DNA of 50,772 nucleotides, taken from Oscillospiraceae bacterium (GTDB lineage: Bacteria; Bacillota; Clostridia; Oscillospirales; Oscillospiraceae). Below are positions 40,813 through 49,336 of the stretch, in pieces (position 1 is the stretch's first letter; each line of letters begins with the position of its first letter). The notes below the pieces were generated by a model. That model was not told the origin of the DNA. It searched no databases and saw nothing but the letters and a program-made list of their open reading frames with translations. Both the position numbers and the translations under genes were made by a program. Location: assembly GCA_017461585.1 (NCBI GenBank), contig JAFTYM010000036.1:1-50772 (forward strand), read 5' to 3'.

Positions 40813-41727
40813 ATGGCAAACGAAATCAAAATGATAACCGAAGCTGAACTTGCAAGAATGGCAAATCCCACAGACTTTGACACAGACAGAGTTAAAAACA
40901 AGGTGCTGGATGTGCAGTACGGCACTCTCCCCGAGCAGAAGCTGGACATCTATCTGCCCGATGAGGTGACAGCTCCCATCCCTGTTATCTTCTATGTACA
41001 CGGCGGTGGCTGGTGCCTTGGCACAAAGCGTCTCGGTGCGCTGGACTGCATTATAGATGCCATCAAATACGGCTACGCTGTTGTTGTGCCCGATTACCGC
41101 CTTGCTCCCGGTGTCACATACCCCGAGTTCATTTTCGACATCAAAACAGCCGTCCGCTGGGCAAGAGCGAATGCTGCGCAGTATGGCTTTGATCCCGAAA
41201 AGTTTGCGATGGTAGGCGACAGCGCAGGCGGACATATCACCCTTGTCATGGGCTTTACAGGCGGCTGGGTAGAGTATGAGGACGAGGAGTACGGCTGGGC
41301 AGGCTACTCCACAAAGCTTCAGGCTATATGCGACATGTACGGTCCCTCGATCATCTATGCAGATGAGGATCAGTGGTACAGAGAGTCAGGCGTGCCCTGC
41401 ATGAAGATCATGCCCGAAAACGGCGGAAAAGCCATATCCATGTATGAGCAGGCATTCGGCACGATGAATAAGTCGCTGCTGCGTGTTATCAGCCCCTATA
41501 ACATGGTTCATAAGGACATTCCGCCCACAATGATCCAGCAGGGAATGGCAGACGCCGTTGTTGCATATCAGCACAGCACTCTTTTGGCGGAAAAAATCGC
41601 AAAGGTCTGCGGTGAGGACCGCGTTGTGCTGAAAACCTATGCAGAACGCAACCACAGCGACAAGGACTTTATGACCGAGGAAAACTGCAAAGAGGTTCTG
41701 GAATTCTTTGATAAGTATCTGAAGTAA
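40813..41727 (+). CDS. Alpha/beta hydrolase, hormone-sensitive-lipase type
   Basis: The start at 40813 follows GGAGG and gives 304 residues. HGGGWCLG (oxyanion-hole motif) and GDSAGG (nucleophile elbow, Ser) mark it as an HSL-family esterase/lipase; the C-terminal part holds the likely acid (DAVVAYQ region) and the base His (ERNHSD). It should hydrolyse short acyl esters in the cytoplasm. The physiological substrate is unknown. The YbjQ-like gene starts 23 bp later. Confidence 0.88.
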   Translation: MANEIKMITEAELARMANPTDFDTDRVKNKVLDVQYGTLPEQKLDIYLPDEVTAPIPVIFYVHGGGWCLGTKRLGALDCIIDAIKYGYAVVVPDYRLAPGVTYPEFIFDIKTAVRWARANAAQYGFDPEKFAMVGDSAGGHITLVMGFTGGWVEYEDEEYGWAGYSTKLQAICDMYGPSIIYADEDQWYRESGVPCMKIMPENGGKAISMYEQAFGTMNKSLLRVISPYNMVHKDIPPTMIQQGMADAVVAYQHSTLLAEKIAKVCGEDRVVLKTYAERNHSDKDFMTEENCKEVLEFFDKYLK

Positions 41728-41749
41728 CGTGAAAGGCGGTTGAGCCAAT

Positions 41750-42406
41750 ATGTTAATGACAACGGGATATGATTTCCAGGGGTATTTTATAACGGAATAT
41801 ATCGATGTAGTTTTTGATGAAATTCTTGTAGGATTAGGATTTGGGAAATCTATCATGTCGGCATTTGATAATGTAATTTCTTCACTTACGGGAACAGAAG
41901 CGACCGAGATGATCGAAAAACTAAATAATGTAAAGTATGAATTGAGAAACCGAGTAATTCAAAAAGCAAAGTATTTAGGTGCAAATGCGTTAATAGGCAT
42001 TGATTTTGAAAGCAGTAAGTTGGGAGATCTGATAATGGTCTCTATGACTGCAACTGCTGTCAAAGTTGATAAAATCATAAGTCCGTTGCCTTATACGGTC
42101 GGAGAAAAAGAACGTGAAGAAAAGAAAGAAGAACGTGAGAAAAGGGCTAAAGAAAGAAAAGAACGTTTGGATAGTGTTGTCGATTATTTGAATGATATTT
42201 TTGCTGATTTAAAAGAACTGGAAAATGTAGCTGAGATGTTAGCGTGTATTGAGCCATTAAAAGAACTAATGCCAGATATATTTACGGAGGATGTAATGAA
42301 ACGACTGGAAGGTTGCACAACTGTTGCAAGAATATACGGAACTAAATCGGCGAAGAATAAAGTGCTTGGGATTATAAAAGAAATTATTGATAAACACCAA
42401 GAATAA
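41750..42406 (+). CDS. YbjQ-like protein with charged C-terminal extension
   Basis: The N-terminal 110 residues match the YbjQ/UPF0145 (heavy-metal-binding-like) family: TTGYDFQGYFITEYIDVVF, AKYLGANALIGIDFESS, VSMTATAV. A Lys/Glu/Arg-rich stretch (EREEKKEEREKRAKERKERL, 117-136) and an 80-residue helical tail follow, which standard YbjQ proteins lack. The gene is more AT-rich than its neighbours and may have been acquired (inference). YbjQ forms pentamers; function is unknown. Confidence 0.8.
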   Translation: MLMTTGYDFQGYFITEYIDVVFDEILVGLGFGKSIMSAFDNVISSLTGTEATEMIEKLNNVKYELRNRVIQKAKYLGANALIGIDFESSKLGDLIMVSMTATAVKVDKIISPLPYTVGEKEREEKKEEREKRAKERKERLDSVVDYLNDIFADLKELENVAEMLACIEPLKELMPDIFTEDVMKRLEGCTTVARIYGTKSAKNKVLGIIKEIIDKHQE

Positions 42407-42410
42407 CGCA

Positions 42411-42440
42411 AAAGACCGGGGATTTTCCTCGGTCTTTTTG
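42411..42440 (+). terminator. Terminator after the YbjQ-like gene
   Basis: AAAGACCGGG and CCTCGGTCTTT arms with a T run. Confidence 0.8.
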
Positions 42441-42464
42441 TGTGTTTTTCAGTTTTGCACAAAT

Positions 42465-43085
42465 TGACGCCTAAGGACGTTGCCCCCTACAGCGCAACCA
42501 TATAAAAATGTTTTCGTAGGGGAGGGTCTCCGTGCCCTCCTGAAAACGGACCGTCGAGGATGCCGGTTCCTACGATGCAGCGTAAATATCAACATCGCGG
42601 TCATAAACGATGACAAACGATAGGAATGCGGCGAGTTATGCGATTGGAACGCCCAATCGCATCATGTTTGAGCCGCAGGGGTCGAGGGGCTTGCCCTCGT
42701 GTCATTCTTTGCATACTTTCTTGGACAAGCAAGAAAGTATGGCGCCGCAGGCATGACAGAATAAATGTCTTTGCTATGATAAATATCCCTCCGTCAAAAC
42801 CTGCGGTTTTGCCGCCTCCCTCGTCAGAGGGAGGCTCTGCGGATACCCGAGGACAGGTGTCCCTACAAACACGCCGTGGGATTATGCGTGATTTTAACAT
42901 ACGCACCCATATAAAAACGTTTTCGTAGGGGAGGATTCCATATCCGCCCGCAAGCGGAACGGATAAATCCGTTCCCTACGATGCACGATGTAAAACCGTC
43001 GCTGTAGGGCATGGATTTATCCATGCCACGATATTGTGCGCGTTTTCACAACGGGAGGGCGCGGAGACCCTCCTCTACAGGATAC
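42465..43085. repeat. Long repeat cluster
   Basis: REP units of several stem types, a reverse copy of the ~190-bp element (about 42600-42760, with GCGATTGG/CCAATCGC and CATACTTTCTTG/CAAGAAAGTATG arms), a tripartite element (about 42785-42840, AAAACC/GGTTTT arms) and a linked REP block (about 42920-43080). No gene is seen in these 620 bp. Confidence 0.8.
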
Positions 43086-43115
43086 CAAAGGGACAATATC
43101 AATACACCAACAAGA

Positions 43116-43148
43116 AAACAGCCGCACATTTTCATGTGCGGCTGTTTT
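43116..43148. terminator. Terminator of the thiolase-SDR genes
   Basis: Arms AAACAGCCGCACAT and ATGTGCGGCTGTTT follow the SDR stop on the minus strand. Confidence 0.85.
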
Positions 43149-43161
43149 AATAATCTGCGGT

Positions 43162-43959
43162 TTAGCCGATAGCTGTGAGACCGCCGTCGGGGTAAAGGAT
43201 GTTACCTGTCAGGAAGTCAGAAGCGGGAGCAGCGAGGAACAGAGCTGTGCCTACGCAGTCCTCAGGATCGGACATACGGCGCATGGGCAGACCAGCGCCC
43301 TGCTGACGGAGGTACTCTTCAACTGTTACGCCGGCTTCATTAGCTCTCATCTCGAATACCTTTGTCATCATGGGTGTCTTCATGATGTTGGGACCGAATG
43401 CGTTAACTGTGATGCCGTAGGGGCCGAGCTCGGAAGCGAGCTGCTTTGTCAGCATGTCAACAGCACCCTTAGCTGCGCAGTAAGCTGCGTTGCCGGGGCC
43501 CTTTGTTGCGATCTTGCCGCGAACGGATGTAACGTTAACGATCTTGCCGTAGCCGTTCTCCTTCATGTAGCGGCCGAAGTGCTTGCATGTCATGAGGATG
43601 GAAGCAACGTCGTCATGCATAACCATGTCGAAAACGTCCATGGGGAACTCAAGAGCAGGGTGCTTCTTGTTTACGCCCTGGGAGTTTACGAGGATGTCAA
43701 TGTGACCGTAGTCAGCGTTAGCCTGCTTTGCAACAGCCTCAACCTGATCTTCCTTACCTGCGTCCATTACATAGTACTTGAACTCCTTGCCTGTCTGAGC
43801 CTTGAGCTCTTCGCAAGCTGCCTGGAGCTTGGACTCTGTACGGGAAGCGATGCATACGTTTGCGCCTGCTTCTGCAAATGCCTTAGCAACGAGCATACCG
43901 AGACCGCCAGCGCCGCCAACGATCATGGCGTTCTTGCCTGTGAGATCAAAAAGATTCAT
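43162..43959 (-). CDS. Short-chain dehydrogenase/reductase
   Basis: This 265-residue SDR has the nucleotide-binding GGAGGLG (about 15-21), NSQG (the NAG-type motif), catalytic Ser in NVTSVRG, and YCAAK (Tyr and Lys). It resembles 3-oxoacyl or gluconate-type oxidoreductases, but the substrate cannot be read. It follows a thiolase on the same strand; together they could make and reduce an acetoacetyl-CoA-like compound, though this reductase is not a typical 3-hydroxyacyl-CoA dehydrogenase. Confidence 0.88.
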   Translation of the reverse strand: MNLFDLTGKNAMIVGGAGGLGMLVAKAFAEAGANVCIASRTESKLQAACEELKAQTGKEFKYYVMDAGKEDQVEAVAKQANADYGHIDILVNSQGVNKKHPALEFPMDVFDMVMHDDVASILMTCKHFGRYMKENGYGKIVNVTSVRGKIATKGPGNAAYCAAKGAVDMLTKQLASELGPYGITVNAFGPNIMKTPMMTKVFEMRANEAGVTVEEYLRQQGAGLPMRRMSDPEDCVGTALFLAAPASDFLTGNILYPDGGLTAIG

Positions 43960-43984
43960 TGTGATGCGTCTCCTTTATAATAAA

Positions 43985-44100
43985 ATTTTTAATTCCGAAG
44001 GAATAGATTTATATATGAAATTTCCGGGAGCATGTATCGCGGAAATTTCAAACAACTTTAGCTCTCAAAATCGATGCCAACGAAGTGCATCGGTTTTGAA
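43985..44100. repeat. Palindrome row (GAAATTTCCG-type element, copy 2)
   Basis: GAAATTTCCG and CGGAAATTTC around a GCATGT loop (about 44017-44049), then AAAATCGATGC/GCATCGGTTTT (about 44075-44097), all between the thiolase and SDR genes. It resembles the row at 35.2-35.4 kb. Confidence 0.6.
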
Positions 44101-45342
44101 TTACATTAATTCTACTACGATTGCCTGACCCATACCGCCTGCGATGCAGAGGGAAGCGAGACCGTACTTTACGTTTCTCTTCTTCATCTCGTGTACGAGG
44201 GATACGATGATACGGCAGCCGGAAGAACCTACGGGGTGACCGAGAGCGATAGCACCGCCGTTTACGTTGATGATGTCCATCTTGTCTTCCCAGCCGAGCT
44301 GCTTGATGCAGCCGAGGGACTGAGCGGCAAATGCCTCGTTCAGCTCAACAAGACCGATATCAGCGTCTGTAAGACCTGCGTTCTTGATTGCCTTGGGAAT
44401 AGCATATACGGGGCCAAGACCCATAACCTTGGGATCGCAGCCTGCTGTGCCGATGCCCTTGATCTTTGCGAGGGGCTTGAGACCAAGCTCTTCAGCCTTC
44501 TCAGCGGACATAAGGAGCATTGCGGAAGCACCGTCGTTACGTCCGGAGGAAGTTGCAGCTGTAACTGTACCTGTGAGCTCAGAGGAGCCGAACAGTCTGC
44601 CTTCTTCGTCGTGCTCGATGTTGAAGCAGGGCTTAAGCTTAGCAAGGGACTCCATGGATGTCTCTCTGGGGAACTCGTCTGTGTCGAAAACAACAGGGGG
44701 CTTTTTTCTGCCCTGAGGAACTGTTACGGGAACGATCTCGTCCTTGAATCTGCCCTCAGCGATAGCTGCTGCTGCGCGTGTCTGAGAAGTGAGGGCGAAC
44801 TTGTCCTGCTCTTCTCTTGTGATGCCAAGCTGCTCAGCAACATTTTCAGCAGTTGCGCCCATGTTGTACTTACCGTACATCTCCTGGGGCTGGCTGCGGA
44901 ACTGACCTTCTGTAAGAGCGTCAACGAACTCTGTTGTGCCTGTACCAACGCCCCAACGTGCGTTACGTACATAGAAAACAGCGTTGGACATGCTCTCTGT
45001 ACCACCTGCGATGCAAACGTCGTTCTGACCGCACATGATGCTCATTGCAGCATTGGCAACAGCTGTCATACCGGATGCGCACTGACGCATAACTGTGTAA
45101 GCAGGTGTGGCCTCGGGAATGCCGACCTTGAGGGCAGCAACACGGGCAATATTGGGGTCGTCAGATGTCTGACGGCAGTGACCCATAACAACTTCGTCGA
45201 TCTCCTTTGGGTCGATTCCGCTTCTGTCAAGAACGCCCTTGAGAACTACGCAAGCGAGGTCATAAGCGCTTAAGGGACGGAGAGTGCCGCCCATTTTGCC
45301 AACGGCAGTACGGCAAGCCTCTACGATTACTACGTCTCTCAT
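44101..45342 (-). CDS. Acetyl-CoA C-acetyltransferase (thiolase), second copy
   Basis: This 413-residue thiolase has Cys88 in VMRQCASGMTA, His in NGGAIALGHPVGSSGCR and Cys in SLCIAGGMGQA, all catalytic positions kept. It is about 20 residues longer than the copy at 30019-31200, with an insert around 250 (FNIEHDEEGRLFGSSELTG, partly quoted), and clearly paralogous. Its promoter has MerR-type geometry, so it is probably induced, unlike the first copy. Confidence 0.92.
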   Translation of the reverse strand: MRDVVIVEACRTAVGKMGGTLRPLSAYDLACVVLKGVLDRSGIDPKEIDEVVMGHCRQTSDDPNIARVAALKVGIPEATPAYTVMRQCASGMTAVANAAMSIMCGQNDVCIAGGTESMSNAVFYVRNARWGVGTGTTEFVDALTEGQFRSQPQEMYGKYNMGATAENVAEQLGITREEQDKFALTSQTRAAAAIAEGRFKDEIVPVTVPQGRKKPPVVFDTDEFPRETSMESLAKLKPCFNIEHDEEGRLFGSSELTGTVTAATSSGRNDGASAMLLMSAEKAEELGLKPLAKIKGIGTAGCDPKVMGLGPVYAIPKAIKNAGLTDADIGLVELNEAFAAQSLGCIKQLGWEDKMDIINVNGGAIALGHPVGSSGCRIIVSLVHEMKKRNVKYGLASLCIAGGMGQAIVVELM

Positions 45343-45398
45343 TTTTAATTTACCTCCAAATCAGATTATCTGAGAGTAATTAAGCATACTACAGGGAA

Positions 45399-45429
45399 AT
45401 TATAAACCTTGGTATAGTACCAATGTCAA
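45399..45429 (-). promoter_or_regulatory. MerR-type promoter of the second thiolase
   Basis: On the minus strand TTGACA (45424-45429), a 19-bp spacer, and TATAAT (45399-45404). The spacer holds the dyad TTGGTA/TACCAA with a 3-bp centre. Both consensus boxes are perfect, and the 19-bp spacer is typical of MerR-controlled promoters. Confidence 0.75.
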
Positions 45430-45584
45430 GTGTGTTGGTGCTTGATTTATCGGCAATTTTGCCGATATGTATGTATATGGGGTGTAATGTGGGAAATTGG
45501 GCGTAAAAGGACGTGTCCGTTTGCGTAAATTACCCGCAATATCGCGGCGCGGTTTTCAAAATGTGCATCTATGTAAAAATGCTT

Positions 45585-45985
45585 TCGTAGGAGAGAGCCT
45601 CCGTGCCCTCCAGAAAAGCGGAACGGATAAATCCGTTCCCTACGATGCACGATGTAATAACCACTGTTGTAGGGCATGGATTTATCCATGCCGATATGCG
45701 GACCGTCGAGGACGCCGGTCCCTACAACCACTCAGCGAAATATTGCGACATTTTTGTAGGGGCGAACTGTGTTCGCCCGCGGGAGGGCGCGGCATCCGCC
45801 CTTACAACCACACCATGGGTGCGGTGCAAAGTTTCACAACGGGACGTCGAGGACGTCGTCCCCTACACAGAGCCCATGTGAAATTCCGAAAATAACACCC
45901 TTGTTGTCACCGCCGAATAACAAGGTTGTTGTTTGCAGAAATGCACAATGGGCGGATGTGGGCATCCGCCCCTACGAATAATCAA
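45585..45985. repeat. REP cluster, seven units
   Basis: GTAG-footed hairpins in both orientations with stems GGAACGGAT, GGCATGGAT, GGACCG, GGGCGAAC and others, including the linked block with GCACGATGTAATAACC linker. No gene is seen. Confidence 0.8.
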
Positions 45986-46017
45986 TGGGATTGTGCCGCG
46001 CGTACAAATCGCCCTAC

Positions 46018-46077
46018 TTGACAACCCTGCACTAAAAATCGTATACTAACCCATAGTTACAACCTATCGGTTGTTAC
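46018..46077 (+). promoter_or_regulatory. Promoter and downstream dyad of the molybdopterin enzyme gene
   Basis: TTGACA (46018-46023) and TATACT (46042-46047), 18-bp spacer. Just downstream is the dyad GTTACAACC (46056-46064) and GGTTGTTAC (46069-46077), one mismatch, located over the start site: a likely repressor operator. Confidence 0.7.
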
Positions 46078-46163
46078 CAAACGCATTTAATCTTCTTTCA
46101 AAAAAGTATTACCTATACTATAATGTAATCAGAATACAATTACTATTTTTGTGTGGTGTTTAT

Positions 46164-48890
46164 ATGAGCGCTAAGTTTACTCCCGATAAGTCCAATATCG
46201 TCAGCTTCAGCCTTATGGGACCCGAGTCCGGTGCGCCCTGTCAGGTTGACTCCAATGACGGAAAAATCACAAGAATCCGCCCTTATTTTTACGATAAGGA
46301 GTATACGGATAAAAACTGCAACCCCTGGAAGATAGAGGCTCGCGGCAGCACATTTTCTGCGCCTGACCGTGTAACCATTACTCCGTTTGGTTTGGGCTAT
46401 AAATCCCGTGTTTACTCTCCAAACCGCGTATCCTACCCTTTAAAGCGCGTTGACTGGGATCCCGACGGAGAGAGAAATCCTCAGAACCGCGGCAAGTCCA
46501 AGTATGTCCGCATTTCATGGGATGAGGCAACGGAAATCGTTGCAAAAGAGCTTAAGCGCATGAAGGAGAAGTACGGTCCCGAGGCTGTCCTCTGTCAGGC
46601 GGATATGCACGGCGAGGGCAAGAACGTATCTCCCAGCCACGGCTGCCCCAACAGACTCCTGTCCCTCATGGGCGGCTACACTCTGCAGATGAGAAACGCA
46701 GACTCATGGGAAGGCTGGTTCTGGGGCGCAAAGTACGTCTGGGGCTGTGAGCCCGTCGGTGAAATGGCACCGCAGACAAACCTCTATCCCGACATCGCCG
46801 AAAATTCCGACCTGCTTCTGTTCTGGGGCTGCGACCCCGAGACAACTCCTCTCGGTGTTGTAAGCCACATGCCCAGCCGCCTGTGTTACTGGCTGACCGA
46901 GATCGGTCTTAAGAGTGTTTACGTCTGTCCTGACTTAAACTACGGCGCAGCGGTACACGCAGACAAATGGATCCCCATTCTGCCCAACACAGACGCAGCG
47001 CTGCAGCTTGCGATAGCATATATCTGGCTCAAAGAGGGCACTTACGATAAGGAATATGTTGACACTCACACATACGGCTTTGACAAGTTTGTTGAATACG
47101 TAATGGGTGATGAGGACGGTATTCCCAAAACTCCCGAGTGGGCAAGCGAAAAGTGCGGCGTTCCTGTCTATACAATCAAGGCATTGGCGCGTAAGTGGGC
47201 AAAGGATACCACAAGTATCATCCACGGCAACGGCGGCTGCTACATCAGAGGACCTTACTCCTCCGAGCCTGCAAGACTTGAAGTCATGCTTTTAGGCATG
47301 CAGGGACTTGGCAAGCCCGGTGTCCATCAGGCAAAGATGATTGAATGGAGCCTTTGGAACCGCGACTATCCCGTACCTTATCAGGGACAGTTCACACCTC
47401 AGATGCCCCACATCTGCGATGCTCTCCGCCCTGTAGACGGTGACGTAGCCGAGCATATCAACATGAAGCGCTTTGTGCTTAACGATGCGCAGAAAAAGCG
47501 GGCTCCCGAGCTTATTGACCTCTTCAAGGTCCTGCCTGCACCCCAGCAGTTTATCCCCAGAACAATGATCCATACAGCGATCCTCGAGGGTCACGCAGAA
47601 TGGCGCGGACTTCAGTGCTTTTCATCCAGCCAGCAGCCGGATAAGAACAACTTCCGCCACCCCACACAGCAGTACCAGTTCGAGGAGATGAAATACCCCA
47701 GAGACGGTCTATCTCAGATTCACATGATCTGGACGGATGCCCCCTGTCAGGTAACCTGCTGGAACAACGGCAACCTGCACATGAAGGCATATCAGCATGA
47801 GTCTATCGAGTGTATCGTAGCTCAGCACCCATGGCTTGAAAATGACTGCTACTTTGCAGACATCATTTTCCCCGTTGCCACAAAGCACGAGATGTTTGAG
47901 CTGGGCAACGATCTTTCCAGCGGTAACTTTGTTTCCGTCTATAAGACAGACCCCTGCTGCCCGCCTGTAGGCGAGTCCGTTTCCGACTTTGACGTATGTG
48001 CAAGAGTTGCGGAAAAGTTGGGTCCCGAGTATTTTGCAGCTTATACGGGAAACCTCACCGAGGAAGAGCGCGTGCGCTTCTTCTATGCTGCCACAGGCTG
48101 TGAGGAGTATATGTCATGGGAAGAGTTTGACAAGAGAAAGATTTTCGTCGTCCCCTGTAAAACAGAGGAGGAGATAAAGGCAATGCCTGCAGGTCTTTAC
48201 GATTTCTACAAAGACCCTGATAACAATCCTCTCACAACGCCCACAGGCAAGCTGGAGTTCTACTCTACCGATATTGCAAACAACCTGCCCGACGATCCTG
48301 AGCGTCCTCCCGTACCCCATTGGATAGAAAAGGGAGAGAGCCACGACGAGCGCCTTTCCTCTGAGCGCGCAAAGGATTATCCGCTTCTCTGTATGTCCAA
48401 CCACGGCAGATGGCGTATGCACGCCCAGTGCGACGATATCGTCTGGAACCGCGAGGTCGAGACAATGAAGATTCGCGCAAAGGACGGCTACCAGTATGAG
48501 CCCTGCTGGATCCACACCTCCGAGGCTGAAAAGCGCGGAATCAAGCACGGCGATATCGTTAAGGTTTACAACGAGCGCGGCATCGTCCTCTGCGGTGCTT
48601 ACGTAACAGAGCGCCTTATTCCTCACACCTGTTACGTTGACCACGGCTCCCGTCTTGACCCCATCATCCCCGGCTGGCTTGACCGCGGCGGCGCGATCAA
48701 CACCATAACCCCCACCGCGAACCTGTCCAAAAACGCAACAGGTATGGCTGTTTCAGGCTTCCTGTGCGAGGTTGAGAAGGTCACCGATGAGGAAATGGCA
48801 GAATGGATGCGCGATTATCCCGAGGCATTTGCACGTAAGGTCGACCCTGCCGCAGGTGTCTGCCTTGAAGGCTGGCTTATTAACGAATAA
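46164..48890 (+). CDS. Molybdopterin oxidoreductase resembling pyrogallol transhydroxylase large subunit
   Basis: The start at 46164 (MSAKFTPDKSNIVSF) gives 908 residues; the ribosome site is weak. It is a DMSO-reductase-family protein without the N-terminal four-Cys iron-sulfur motif, like the large subunit of pyrogallol:phloroglucinol transhydroxylase. His149 (ADMHGEGKN), Asp180 and Ser181 (RNADSWEGW) have spacing close to the His, Asp and Mo-ligand Ser known for that enzyme. Further cofactor motifs are FWGCDPETTPLG and HGNGGCYIRGP. No gene for the iron-sulfur small subunit lies nearby, so electron partner or none is unclear. Substrates may be plant-derived aromatics (inference). Confidence 0.88.
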   Translation: MSAKFTPDKSNIVSFSLMGPESGAPCQVDSNDGKITRIRPYFYDKEYTDKNCNPWKIEARGSTFSAPDRVTITPFGLGYKSRVYSPNRVSYPLKRVDWDPDGERNPQNRGKSKYVRISWDEATEIVAKELKRMKEKYGPEAVLCQADMHGEGKNVSPSHGCPNRLLSLMGGYTLQMRNADSWEGWFWGAKYVWGCEPVGEMAPQTNLYPDIAENSDLLLFWGCDPETTPLGVVSHMPSRLCYWLTEIGLKSVYVCPDLNYGAAVHADKWIPILPNTDAALQLAIAYIWLKEGTYDKEYVDTHTYGFDKFVEYVMGDEDGIPKTPEWASEKCGVPVYTIKALARKWAKDTTSIIHGNGGCYIRGPYSSEPARLEVMLLGMQGLGKPGVHQAKMIEWSLWNRDYPVPYQGQFTPQMPHICDALRPVDGDVAEHINMKRFVLNDAQKKRAPELIDLFKVLPAPQQFIPRTMIHTAILEGHAEWRGLQCFSSSQQPDKNNFRHPTQQYQFEEMKYPRDGLSQIHMIWTDAPCQVTCWNNGNLHMKAYQHESIECIVAQHPWLENDCYFADIIFPVATKHEMFELGNDLSSGNFVSVYKTDPCCPPVGESVSDFDVCARVAEKLGPEYFAAYTGNLTEEERVRFFYAATGCEEYMSWEEFDKRKIFVVPCKTEEEIKAMPAGLYDFYKDPDNNPLTTPTGKLEFYSTDIANNLPDDPERPPVPHWIEKGESHDERLSSERAKDYPLLCMSNHGRWRMHAQCDDIVWNREVETMKIRAKDGYQYEPCWIHTSEAEKRGIKHGDIVKVYNERGIVLCGAYVTERLIPHTCYVDHGSRLDPIIPGWLDRGGAINTITPTANLSKNATGMAVSGFLCEVEKVTDEEMAEWMRDYPEAFARKVDPAAGVCLEGWLINE

Positions 48891-48897
48891 AGTATTA

Positions 48898-48931
48898 AAC
48901 ACCCGTACAAACCGTACGGGTGTTTTTTGTT
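48898..48931 (+). terminator. Terminator of the molybdopterin enzyme gene
   Basis: Arms AACACCCGTAC and GTACGGGTGTT with a T run. Confidence 0.88.
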
Positions 48932-48987
48932 GAATGATGAATAATTGTGCCGTATGTGCGAAATTATGCAGAATGTTGCGGCGTGTC

Positions 48988-49224
48988 CGTAGGGGACGAT
49001 GCCCACATCGTCCTGTTGTTGCGGTTTGCAACGCACTAATTGCGTGCTTGTAGGGGGGCGACGTTCTCGACGCCCCGTTGTTCAAATTATTGCAATGTCC
49101 TCACCTGATTGCGCTCCAGTAGGGCATGGATTTATCCATGCCGTTTTGCGGAACGGATGAATCCGTTCCCTGCAACGCACCCATATAAAAATCCTCTTGT
49201 AGGGGCGGATTCCATATCCGCCCG
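48988..49224. repeat. REP cluster, five units
   Basis: Units with stems GGACGATG/CATCGTCC, GGGGCG/CGCCCC, GGCATGGAT/ATCCATGCC, GGAACGGAT/ATCCGTTCC (reverse) and GGGCGGAT/ATCCGCCC. Confidence 0.8.
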
Positions 49225-49336
49225 AAAAACGTAAGCGACACACCCCGACATTGTGCGTGATTTGCGCACACTACTTGCAATTCCCGACAATTTATTCTAA
49301 AATTTAATAAAAGCTTCCTGAAAGTGAGGTATCTTT

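Noticed and set aside
44191-45273. A 360-codon open frame on the plus strand opposite the second thiolase
   Set aside because: It mirrors the strongly biased codons of the thiolase, has no ribosome site and no sensible protein pattern.
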